DNA of 9,687 nt, taken from positions 1-9,687 of the forward strand of contig JABMRG010000052.1 in NCBI GenBank assembly GCA_013202935.1. The letters are read 5' to 3'. The translations under genes were made by a program, and so were the position numbers. Positions 1 to 6,031 of the stretch are shown in pieces (within the stretch, counting starts at the first letter, position 1; each line of letters begins with the position of its first letter). The DNA is from Candidatus Omnitrophota bacterium (GTDB lineage: Bacteria; Omnitrophota; Gorgyraeia; JABMRG01). The notes under the pieces were generated by a model that was not told the DNA's origin, made no database searches, and saw only the letters and a list, made by a program, of their open reading frames with translations.

Positions 1-617
1 AAGTCTGCACCAACATCTGCTGCCTTTGTAAATATACCACCGCCTACTCTTGCAAAAAGCGCTTGTGAAGAAGCACCGAGCTCAAACGTAAGCATTGTAC
101 TTGTAATAGCGAGTATCTTATCAAAACCAACAGGTATCGGATGTGTCTCATAATACCAGTTTAAGATCATAAACCAGATACTAAGATCTAATAGGCCAAG
201 CCCTACAACAGTAAGGCCCATAACAGTACCTGATGAGAATGCTATGCGAAGGCCGCCATTTAGGCTGGTACGTGCTGCATGGGTAGTACGTGCTGAAGCA
301 GACGTAGCAACCTTCATTCCTATATAGCCTGAAAGCCCTGAGAAGAACCCACCTGTTATGAATGCAAAAGGCACAAACATTACAAGGTAACCGCGATATG
401 ACAGGTAGAGTAATAAGAAAAATACAACTATGAAAAATATTCCTACTACAGAATACTGTCTTCTCATATATGCCTGCGCTCCTTCTCTGACAGCGCGGGC
501 AATCTCCTTCATCTTCTCTGTTCCTTCATCCTTTTTTATTATTCCAAAGCCTAAAAAAGCAGCGAAGACAAGTGCAAGTACTGAACCTATTGGTGCTAGA
601 AAAAATAGACCAAACAT
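1..617 (-). CDS. hppA: Membrane-integral pyrophosphatase (ion-pumping), N-terminal part
   Basis: Partial gene: the ATG is at 617 and the frame runs open to the window edge (205 codons plus 2 nt). The translation begins MFGLFFLAPIGSVLALVF and ends with ALFARVGGGIFTKAADVGAD, the segment just before the pyrophosphate-binding loop of membrane pyrophosphatases (usual length about 650-800 residues). Several hydrophobic segments are visible, at about residues 3-24, 57-80 and 80-100 and then a pair around 130-160, so it is a polytopic inner-membrane protein. The family couples PPi hydrolysis to H+ and/or Na+ export. The residues that decide K+ dependence and ion choice lie outside the window. A good AAGGAG site sits 8 nt before the ATG. 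It follows apbE in the same direction after a 92-nt gap holding a possible terminator and promoter, so it may be its own transcription unit. The family call is firm. Confidence 0.95.
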   Translation of the reverse strand, partial: MFGLFFLAPIGSVLALVFAAFLGFGIIKKDEGTEKMKEIARAVREGAQAYMRRQYSVVGIFFIVVFFLLLYLSYRGYLVMFVPFAFITGGFFSGLSGYIGMKVATSASARTTHAARTSLNGGLRIAFSSGTVMGLTVVGLGLLDLSIWFMILNWYYETHPIPVGFDKILAITSTMLTFELGASSQALFARVGGGIFTKAADVGAD

Positions 618-625
618 GTATACAA

Positions 626-631
626 CTCCTT
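626..631 (-). promoter_or_regulatory. Ribosome binding site of hppA
   Basis: On the minus strand AAGGAG lies 8 nt upstream of the ATG at 617. It fixes the start of the pyrophosphatase, which cannot be judged from a complete ORF because the gene leaves the window. Confidence 0.7.
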
Positions 632-654
632 ATTAAAGTAGTTGTGGATCTTAA

Positions 655-660
655 ATTATA
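655..660 (-). promoter_or_regulatory. Possible -10 box of an hppA promoter
   Basis: A perfect TATAAT is present on the minus strand about 37 nt upstream of the hppA ATG, just after the putative terminator. The best -35 match at 18-nt spacing is only GATACA, so the box rests mainly on the -10. In AT-rich DNA this can occur by chance. Confidence 0.3.
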
Positions 661-666
661 AGTTTC

Positions 667-695
667 AAAAAATTATACTGTATCTTTACGGTATA
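667..695 (-). terminator. Weak intrinsic terminator candidate between apbE and hppA
   Basis: On the minus strand TATACCG, an 8-nt loop and CAGTATA form a 7-position stem with one C-A mismatch, followed after 1 nt by a run of six T. It lies 14 nt after the apbE stop codon. The stem is AT-rich and therefore weak; it may give only partial termination before hppA. Confidence 0.35.
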
Positions 696-709
696 TGCAA
701 GGAATAATT

Positions 710-1708
710 TTACTCATCCAAGATTATTTCTATTTCAGGATAGGACTGTTTTATACCTTTTCTTGATTTCTCCCCGCCAACAGCAACAGCGGTCGCAATG
801 CCATCTGCAAGCGTGCAATTTGGAGCTATAACTGATACAGAAGAAAAAATCTTTTCAATAGGATAGCCTGTCTTTGGGTTTATAAGATGTGTATACTGCT
901 TATTCTTATAGGTAAAAAATTGCTCGTAGCCACCTGATGTTGCCACTGCCTCATTTGAAATACGCAATACCTTTAGAATACCCTTTTTGTTCTTGGGATT
1001 GATAATACCAATACGCCATTTATTAAAAAGGTTCTTCTTGCCAAAGGTATATAGGTCCCCTCCTGCATTAACCATCATGGATTTAAACCCCTTTTGCCTT
1101 AATGCCTCTATAGCACGGTCAACAGCGTAGCCCTTTGCTATTGCTGAAAGATCTATCTCAACCCCTTTTTCTTCAAAAAAGACAGTCTGCTCTGTGCTAT
1201 CCAATCTAAGCCTATTATAACCTACGTGGCTAAGAGCGTTATCAATATCTATAACTGCAGGTATGCTATCTCTGTTCCTGTACTCTCTCCAAAGCTTCAC
1301 AAGTGGTGCAACCGTAATATCAAATGCTCCATCGCTCGCTTTACTCAACTTAATAGAATCACTGATAAGAATAAATAGCTCATCACTTACTACTGTAGGC
1401 TTGACATGAGCAAGCTGGTTTAGCCTGCTTACCTCGCTCTCTTTATCATATATACTGGCTATTCTTTCTACTTTATCTATGGCAGAGAATGCAGCATCAA
1501 GCGCTCCTTCGAAATTCTGCCACTTTGGACCCTGTAGCGTAATCTCTACAAAAGTCCCCATCTTGGCCCTGGTCTCTATTTCTGTCTTTGCAAAAAGAGA
1601 CCCTGCCACTATAACAATAATAACTATGACCAGAAAGAATGAGCTGACTAATAATAGGGAACGTTTCACCCGCTCATAACATCTTGTAAAATATAGAGTT
1701 ATATTCAT
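710..1708 (-). CDS. apbE: FAD:protein FMN transferase (ApbE family), membrane-anchored
   Basis: 332 residues from the ATG at 1708. ApbE enzymes attach FMN covalently to a Thr/Ser of partner proteins such as RnfG/RnfD or NqrB/NqrC on the outer face of the membrane, using FAD and Mg2+. Visible motifs in order: a hydrophobic segment at about residues 18-40 ending in SLFA (uncleaved anchor or type I signal; no lipobox Cys), EIDLSAIAKGYAVDRA, VNAGGDLYTFG, AVATSGGYEQFF, THLINPKTGYP and ADGIATAVAV with the metal-binding Asp/Thr region. The domain is complete. The start is uncertain: neither the ATG at 1708 nor the in-frame GTG at codon 14, which would give a classic M-K-R-S-L-L-L signal, has a proper Shine-Dalgarno. 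The first 17 codons lie inside an inverted-repeat element. No Rnf/Nqr target is in the window; the neighbour is the HppA pump. Confidence 0.93.
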   Translation of the reverse strand: MNITLYFTRCYERVKRSLLLVSSFFLVIVIIVIVAGSLFAKTEIETRAKMGTFVEITLQGPKWQNFEGALDAAFSAIDKVERIASIYDKESEVSRLNQLAHVKPTVVSDELFILISDSIKLSKASDGAFDITVAPLVKLWREYRNRDSIPAVIDIDNALSHVGYNRLRLDSTEQTVFFEEKGVEIDLSAIAKGYAVDRAIEALRQKGFKSMMVNAGGDLYTFGKKNLFNKWRIGIINPKNKKGILKVLRISNEAVATSGGYEQFFTYKNKQYTHLINPKTGYPIEKIFSSVSVIAPNCTLADGIATAVAVGGEKSRKGIKQSYPEIEIILDE

Positions 1709-1823
1709 GGCTTTTACATTTTTTCTACTTATAATAGCAGAATGTACGGCTAAAAAAGTGTAATGGTCGCTATCATAACTTGTTGCGTAATAAGGGGTTG
1801 CAAGCGAGTGAAACGTTCCCTAT
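1654..1823. repeat. Inverted-repeat element (MITE-like or invertible segment), 170 bp
   Basis: Two 21-bp arms, 1654-1674 and 1803-1823, are reverse complements with one mismatch (20/21); the core shared on opposite strands is GTGAAACGTTCCCTAT. They are separated by 128 bp. Inside the arms a weaker match continues for about a dozen bases. If the ends are set at the GGG/CCC (1657 and 1820) each is flanked by TA, as expected for a TA-targeting miniature element, although the TA is also part of the repeat and so is ambiguous. The element occupies the whole gap between the DRTGG gene and apbE and enters the apbE reading frame. It encodes no protein. The repeat is certain; its nature is inference. 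Confidence 0.6.
1752..1779 (-). terminator. Weak terminator candidate after the folate operon
   Basis: On the minus strand GTTATG, an 8-nt loop and CATTAC form a 6-position stem (one T-T mismatch) followed by AC and six T. It lies inside the inverted-repeat element, 54 nt after the stop codon of the DRTGG gene. The stem is short, so this is only a candidate end for the long operon. Confidence 0.25.
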
Positions 1824-1832
1824 ATGCGTTCT

Positions 1833-2957
1833 CTACATTGCGGAGAGGAGGGCGTTGACATCAACGTGGTCGTGGATTAGGCGTGTAATAATATCTATCT
1901 TATCCTGCTCGCCAGGGCGTACCTTAACAATCATATCCTCTAATTTTGTAACAACATTGTAAGTATCTTCCTGTACCACTAACGCGGGAATACCGCTCTT
2001 CTCGAGCAGCTTTCTCGTAGAACGATTAGGCATAAAACCGCAGGTAAGAATAAAACCTCTTAACATCTCCTTCTTATCTCTTCTTCTGCCGCATTGCTTT
2101 AAGAGGTATCTTATAAGGTCATCTCTTTCGCCAGAGGTAATAATAAGACTTTTTTCAGCCAGGTGTCTCATTACAACACTGGATGAGGCTGTAGCAACAA
2201 GAATATTATTAATGGTCTTAAGCATATTATCATCTGAGCCGCTTATTCGTCTTCCATCCAGCTCATTTTCCATGTGTTCCATAGTCGGCATATCGAGTAT
2301 CTTAAGGTAGGGTATTACCCCAAATACATTCATACCATGCTGTCTAAATCCTTTTCTTACAAGTTCGTTTATCTTCTTGTATTTACTTGCCTGCACCTTA
2401 TTGATTATAACTCCTGCTATTTCAACTCCTGCTTTTTCAAACAAAGGAACTGAAAGCATAACCTCATCAATTGGCCTTCCTATGCCACCTGCTGATATTA
2501 TAACAACTTTTGTTCCAAGCATCTTTGCAACCTGGGCATTAGACATATCAAAAACAGAGCCAACCCCGGCATGGCCTGTACCTTCTATTACAACAAGGTC
2601 ATTGCCTCCAGAAACCTTCTCAAAACTATCCATGACCTGTTTTTTAAGCGGCTCCCTATCTGGATTATTAATATACTTCTGCGTAAAACCCTTCTCTATC
2701 GCTACAGGTGACATATCCTTTAAGTTACACTTTATACCAAATATCTCCTCTATCAGAAATGAGTCCTCATCTATATTATACCCCTGTTCGACAAGGTAAC
2801 GCTGCCCTATAGGCTTTATAAAACCTATGTTCTCAAACCTCTCCTTAAGTATGGCCATAAGCCCAAGGGAGATAGTGGTCTTTCCATCATTCTGACGGGT
2901 TGCTGCTATAAATATCTTTTTGGGAAGTTTTTTAGGATTAAATATTGAGGGCGCCAT
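1833..2957 (-). CDS. AAA_26 (BioD-like) ATPase fused to DRTGG domain; Pta N-terminal-like protein
   Basis: 374 residues from the ATG at 2957 (a GTG codon sits directly before it at 2960; an AAGG lies 9 nt upstream of the ATG). Residues about 14-240 form a dethiobiotin-synthetase-like P-loop domain with the Walker A variant AATRQNDGKTT, then VVIEGTGHAGVGS and VVIISAGGIGRPIDE. The C-terminal part, about 250-370, resembles the DRTGG domain, with SLIITSGERDDLI, GFILTCGFMP and VVQEDTYNVVTKL. The same two domains make up the N-terminal regulatory half of long phosphotransacetylases, but no acetyl/butyryl-transferase domain follows here. It overlaps the end of the AcsE-type gene by about 20 nt, so it is co-translated with the C1 genes. 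A regulatory role sensing a nucleotide or acetyl-CoA metabolite is inference; substrate and function are unknown. Confidence 0.85.
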   Translation of the reverse strand: MAPSIFNPKKLPKKIFIAATRQNDGKTTISLGLMAILKERFENIGFIKPIGQRYLVEQGYNIDEDSFLIEEIFGIKCNLKDMSPVAIEKGFTQKYINNPDREPLKKQVMDSFEKVSGGNDLVVIEGTGHAGVGSVFDMSNAQVAKMLGTKVVIISAGGIGRPIDEVMLSVPLFEKAGVEIAGVIINKVQASKYKKINELVRKGFRQHGMNVFGVIPYLKILDMPTMEHMENELDGRRISGSDDNMLKTINNILVATASSSVVMRHLAEKSLIITSGERDDLIRYLLKQCGRRRDKKEMLRGFILTCGFMPNRSTRKLLEKSGIPALVVQEDTYNVVTKLEDMIVKVRPGEQDKIDIITRLIHDHVDVNALLSAM

Positions 2958-3765
2958 CACGAAAGGCCTTAATATAGTTCATAGCATAAGCATCTTTACC
3001 AAGTAATGTATCCTCTGCCAACTTAAATTGCTCCCTGGGAAGTTCCTTACCATCCAATACTCTCTTTGAGAGTTCTGCTGTCGGGTCTATAATAAACGCA
3101 TCCATACCAGCATCTATGCAGAGCTTTAAAAAGGCGGCATTTAAGATGCCTCTTTTAGGCAGGCCGAAGGAGGCATTGCTTAAACCACCTATAGTCTTTA
3201 TGCCTTTGGCGCTAAGGTCTTTTACAGCTTCAAGAAAGTATGAAGCCTGTTGGGCCTCTGTGCTTACAGGCTTAACAAGAGGATCTATATATATATTATT
3301 CTTATCTATACCATTCTCTGCCGCAGTATTAATAATCTTCTCAGCCAGGTTAATCCTTCCATCAGCATCCGTAGGCATACCATTATCATCAATGGTAAGC
3401 CCGATAACAAAAGAGTCTTTCTTGGTAAAAAGCGAGGGCAGCATCTGTAATTTTTCTTCCTCAGCTGTAATAGAATTGATAAACGGCTTGTCTACATCAA
3501 GCGTATCTAGCAAGGACTCAATAAGTTTAAGGTCTGGGCTATCAATGCTTATACCGCAGCCGAAACGGTTCCTGACCTCTTTAATGAGCCATATAAGGTC
3601 AGAACCTTCATTTTCAAGGCTCGCAGCACAGTTTATATCTATGTAATTTGCTCCAGCGGCTATCTGCTGCTCTGCTTCTTTTAATAAAAAGTCTAAATCT
3701 TTACTGCTAATAGCCTCTTTTATGCTTTTGCGTGTTGAATTTATTCTTTCACCTATTACTTTCAT
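2938..3765 (-). CDS. acsE: Methyltetrahydrofolate:corrinoid methyltransferase (AcsE type)
   Basis: 275 residues, a pterin-binding TIM-barrel protein close in length to Moorella AcsE (about 262). In the Wood-Ljungdahl pathway the enzyme moves the methyl group from methyl-THF to the cobalt of the corrinoid iron-sulfur protein in the cytoplasm. It opens with the family signature MKVIGERIN; D43-I-N, D75 in SIDSPD, N97 in FINSITAEEE, D161 in YIDPL and N197 in GGLSNASFG match the pterin-binding Asp/Asn residues of Moorella AcsE almost number for number. The start is fixed by a 4-nt ATGA overlap with the panB stop, with GAGG-rich sequence upstream. The corrinoid protein and CODH/ACS partners are not in the window, so another corrinoid acceptor is possible, but the context of a full methyl branch favours AcsE. 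Confidence 0.88.
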   Translation of the reverse strand: MKVIGERINSTRKSIKEAISSKDLDFLLKEAEQQIAAGANYIDINCAASLENEGSDLIWLIKEVRNRFGCGISIDSPDLKLIESLLDTLDVDKPFINSITAEEEKLQMLPSLFTKKDSFVIGLTIDDNGMPTDADGRINLAEKIINTAAENGIDKNNIYIDPLVKPVSTEAQQASYFLEAVKDLSAKGIKTIGGLSNASFGLPKRGILNAAFLKLCIDAGMDAFIIDPTAELSKRVLDGKELPREQFKLAEDTLLGKDAYAMNYIKAFRDGALNI

Positions 3766-4592
3766 ATAAGCTTCTTTGCCTCTTCCTCTTCCATGGTGTA
3801 GCTATGCTCTTTTGCTGGAAAGAGCCTTGATTCTACTTCGCTCTTATACTGTTCAATGGCTTTTCTCATCTGGCCTGAAAGGTCAGTATACTGCTTTACA
3901 AACTTAGGCCTAAACTCTCCTGATAGTCCCAGGATATCATGTAAAACCAGTACCTGGCCATCGCAGCCTGGGCCTGCACCTATACCTATTGTTGGAATAG
4001 CAAGCTTTTCTGTGATAATACCTGCTAAAGTATCTGGGATACATTCTAACACAATAGAAAAAACGCCCAATTTCTCAAGCAGCAAAGCTTCCTCGATCAA
4101 TTTCGTTGCGGTATCAGCATCTTTGCCTTGAACCTTAAAACCACCCAGCTTGTCCGCTGTCTGTGGGGTAAGGCCTATGTGCCCCATTACCTGGATGCCT
4201 TCATTGATAAGCTTTTTTGTAACTGCAGGCGCCTCTTTGAACCATTCAAGCTTTACAGCATCACAACCTGCTTCATCAATAAAACGTTTTGCGTTCTTTA
4301 GCGAATCTTCTATATTGACCTGATAAGACTCGTAAGGCATATCACCTACAACCAGAGCCTCTTTTACACCACGCCTTACGGCCTTTGTAAATGTAAGCAT
4401 CTCATCTGTGCCTACTGATCTGGTAGACTCAAGCCCTAATACAACATTGGCAAGTGAATCGCCAACCAGAACAATATCAAGGCCAGCTTTATCCATGATT
4501 GAGGCGGATGGGAAGTCATAGGCGGTAAGCATTGTAATGGGGCGTCTGGCTTTTTTCTTATCTAGCAGGCTCTCTATTGTCACTTTGCTCAT
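3762..4592 (-). CDS. panB: 3-methyl-2-oxobutanoate hydroxymethyltransferase (ketopantoate synthase)
   Basis: 276 residues; family length about 264-280, complete. It transfers the one-carbon unit of 5,10-methylene-THF to 2-oxoisovalerate, the first step of pantothenate and CoA synthesis. The Mg2+-binding aspartates D45 (VLVGDSLA) and D84 (VVGDMP) sit at the E. coli numbers, E116 (VKLEW) and the catalytic-base region E183 (VLECIP) follow, and MGHIGLTPQT and TIGIGAGPGCDGQVLV are typical. The ATG overlaps the TGA of the HD-GYP frame by 4 nt (ATGA), and its own TGA overlaps the acsE ATG in the same way. No other pantothenate genes (panC, panD) are present; its link to the operon is the shared substrate methylene-THF. 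Confidence 0.95.
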   Translation of the reverse strand: MSKVTIESLLDKKKARRPITMLTAYDFPSASIMDKAGLDIVLVGDSLANVVLGLESTRSVGTDEMLTFTKAVRRGVKEALVVGDMPYESYQVNIEDSLKNAKRFIDEAGCDAVKLEWFKEAPAVTKKLINEGIQVMGHIGLTPQTADKLGGFKVQGKDADTATKLIEEALLLEKLGVFSIVLECIPDTLAGIITEKLAIPTIGIGAGPGCDGQVLVLHDILGLSGEFRPKFVKQYTDLSGQMRKAIEQYKSEVESRLFPAKEHSYTMEEEEAKKLI

Positions 4593-4894
4593 ATTACTTT
4601 TAAGAATTCTTCTACAATCTTTGGATCAAACTCTGTTCCACTCTCGTCAATAAGCTCTTTCTTGGCATCTTCCTTCGACATGGCCTTGCGATATGGCCGG
4701 TCGGTAGTCATAGCATCATAGGCATCGCAAACCTTTATTATCCTTGCTGTCAAAGGAATCTCTTCTCCCTTTAGGCCATCGGGATAACCCTTACCATTAT
4801 AAAACTCCTGATGATGCCGTACAAGGTCGCAGAGCGCAGACATACTCCTTATAGGCTTTATAATATTTACTCCTATAACAGCATGCTTATGCAT
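4589..4894 (-). CDS. C-terminal half of HD-GYP domain, separated by a frameshift
   Basis: This frame carries the second half of the HD-GYP domain whose first half is in the upstream gene: metal-ligand His in HKHAVIG, RHHQEFYNGKGYPDGLKG (the HH and GYP signature), VCDAYDAMTTDRPYR and GTEFDPKIVEEFL. The frame is open further upstream, up to the A-run at 4927-4933, and its residues there (KKDGALTSTERNE) continue the domain properly. From its own ATG at 4894 it would be 101 residues. GGAGAGG lies 6 nt before that ATG, so separate initiation is possible, but a 101-residue piece lacking the HD motif would not be a working phosphodiesterase alone. It overlaps the upstream frame by 22 nt and panB by 4 nt. 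Best read together with the upstream gene as one 480-residue protein. Confidence 0.85.
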   Translation of the reverse strand: MHKHAVIGVNIIKPIRSMSALCDLVRHHQEFYNGKGYPDGLKGEEIPLTARIIKVCDAYDAMTTDRPYRKAMSKEDAKKELIDESGTEFDPKIVEEFLKVI

Positions 4895-6030
4895 CTCGTT
4901 CCTCTCCGTGCTTGTAAGAGCTCCATCTTTTTTAATATATCGTCCCTTATGCCTATCTTTCCAAGATCATGCAGGATAGCGCCATTTCTCAAGGTCTTCA
5001 TTATCTCTCGATCAAGATTCATCTGCTTACCGAGTCTCTCGACATAGTCTGCCACTCTATCCAGATGGCCCCTGCTATAGGTATCTTTAGCCTCAACAGC
5101 AACTGCAAGCGCAGTAATCGTCTCTAAATATGTCTTCTCCGCATCTTCATTAAGCTGAAAATTTTCAATAGCAACTGCTGTCTGTACCGCAACATTGTTT
5201 AGCAGGATCATATCGTCACTGGAAAATACATTATCATCCTGTTTATCAGATATAATTATAGCGCCCAGCAGTTTATTTTTGTAGAGAAGCGGTGTTGCCA
5301 TAATTGTCTCTTTCGCAAGATGCTTCTTAAATTCATAGTGGGCCGCGGCATTGGTGTTTACATTCGATACAGATTCTATTTTTCTTAAGCTAGCTACTCT
5401 GCCAATCAATCCTTCATTTGTAGGTATTCGAGTATCACGTAATTCCTTGTCAAGATTAAACGAAACCTTCATTACCATATCAGAAGAGTCTTCCCCTGTA
5501 AGAAATATTGCCCCTGATGTAGCATCTGTGCCCTGGACCATAGTCTCTATAATAAGTTCCAGAAGATTTTCTATGCCTCTTGTCGATACAACCGCCGAGC
5601 CAACTTTCTCAAGTATATTATGAAGGAGTTTTTTAGACGTTTCTAAATCCTTCACCTTTTTCTCAAGCTCAGCTGTTATAGTATTAAATGATTTTGCCAG
5701 GCGCCCAAGATCATCCTTTTCATGGATCTCCACCCTTTTGCTGTAATTACCACTTGCTATCTCTTTTGCATATGCATCAATTCGCCTAAGAGCAGCCATG
5801 GACCTGCGTATCAGGTCGAAGGATGCTAAGCTTAAAAGTATAACCAGCAGTATAGTAAGCCGAAAATAAGGAAGTTTCTCCTCAAGAAAAGGGGTAATGC
5901 GAAGGTAATATATTATGAATACTAAAAGTACAATAGGGACAAGAGACATAAATACAAAAGCAATAGCAAATTTTTTGTACAGATCTGTTTCTGCAAGAGT
6001 TCTTATCTGAAGACTCATCTTGGGATTCAT
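4873..6030 (-). CDS. Membrane sensor HAMP-GAF-HD-GYP (c-di-GMP phosphodiesterase type), frameshifted near the C-terminus
   Basis: The start is the ATG at 6030: GGAGG lies 6 nt upstream and the metF stop ends 1 nt before it; the ORF could extend to 6051 but that ATG has no such site. Domains (numbered from 6030): transmembrane helices at about 23-42 and 57-73, HAMP at about 75-128 (LRRIDAYAKEIASGNYSKRV, DDLGRLAKSFN), coiled coil to about 150, GAF at about 155-295, and HD-GYP from about 305 with YSRGHLDRVADYV and the HD motif GAILHDLGKIGI. After DDILKK the frame changes and ends 17 codons later at 4873. The rest of HD-GYP continues in the -1 frame. HD-GYP proteins hydrolyse c-di-GMP; the metal residues HD, H, HH and GYP are all present across the two frames. 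It sits inside the C1 operon between metF and panB. The GAF ligand is unknown. Confidence 0.88.
   Translation of the reverse strand: MNPKMSLQIRTLAETDLYKKFAIAFVFMSLVPIVLLVFIIYYLRITPFLEEKLPYFRLTILLVILLSLASFDLIRRSMAALRRIDAYAKEIASGNYSKRVEIHEKDDLGRLAKSFNTITAELEKKVKDLETSKKLLHNILEKVGSAVVSTRGIENLLELIIETMVQGTDATSGAIFLTGEDSSDMVMKVSFNLDKELRDTRIPTNEGLIGRVASLRKIESVSNVNTNAAAHYEFKKHLAKETIMATPLLYKNKLLGAIIISDKQDDNVFSSDDMILLNNVAVQTAVAIENFQLNEDAEKTYLETITALAVAVEAKDTYSRGHLDRVADYVERLGKQMNLDREIMKTLRNGAILHDLGKIGIRDDILKKMELLQARRGTRCISMLL
4901..4907 (-). promoter_or_regulatory. SD-like site before the ATG of the HD-GYP C-terminal frame
   Basis: GGAGAGG on the minus strand lies 6 nt before the ATG at 4894, at ideal spacing for initiation of the downstream fragment. 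It also encodes ordinary residues (S-T-E-R) of the restored protein, so it may be coincidence. Confidence 0.35.
4927..4947 (-). other. Frameshift site: slippery heptamer A AAA AAG with upstream SD-like AGGGA
   Basis: On the minus strand the zero-frame codons TTA AAA AAG contain the heptamer A AAA AAG (4927-4933), in the phase used by E. coli dnaX. AGGGA (4943-4947) lies 9 nt upstream, close to the 10-nt spacing of the dnaX stimulator. A -1 slip gives DDILKK followed by DGALTSTERNE and a complete HD-GYP domain, total 480 residues. No strong stem-loop is seen just downstream; only short stems such as ATGC-ATAA-GCAT. Loss of one A from a run of seven, by mutation or sequencing error, would give the same picture. 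Confidence 0.6.
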
Positions 6031-6031
6031 T

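Noticed and set aside
430..636. 68-codon plus-strand frame near the hppA start
   Set aside because: The minus strand here encodes the clear N-terminus of a membrane pyrophosphatase with a good RBS; the plus frame is incidental.
2377..2799. 140-codon plus-strand open frame antisense to the AAA_26-DRTGG gene
   Set aside because: It is a shadow of the conserved minus-strand gene with no domain signal or initiation site.
3285..3300. AT-rich tract with repeated TATA inside the acsE gene
   Set aside because: It is accounted for by Ile/Tyr codons (N-N-I-Y-I-D-P) of the reading frame and has no -35 partner or downstream start.
3116..3646. 176-codon open frame on the plus strand, antisense to the AcsE-type gene
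   Set aside because: It lies wholly inside a well-conserved gene on the other strand, its translation shows no recognisable motif, and its openness follows from codon bias of the real gene.
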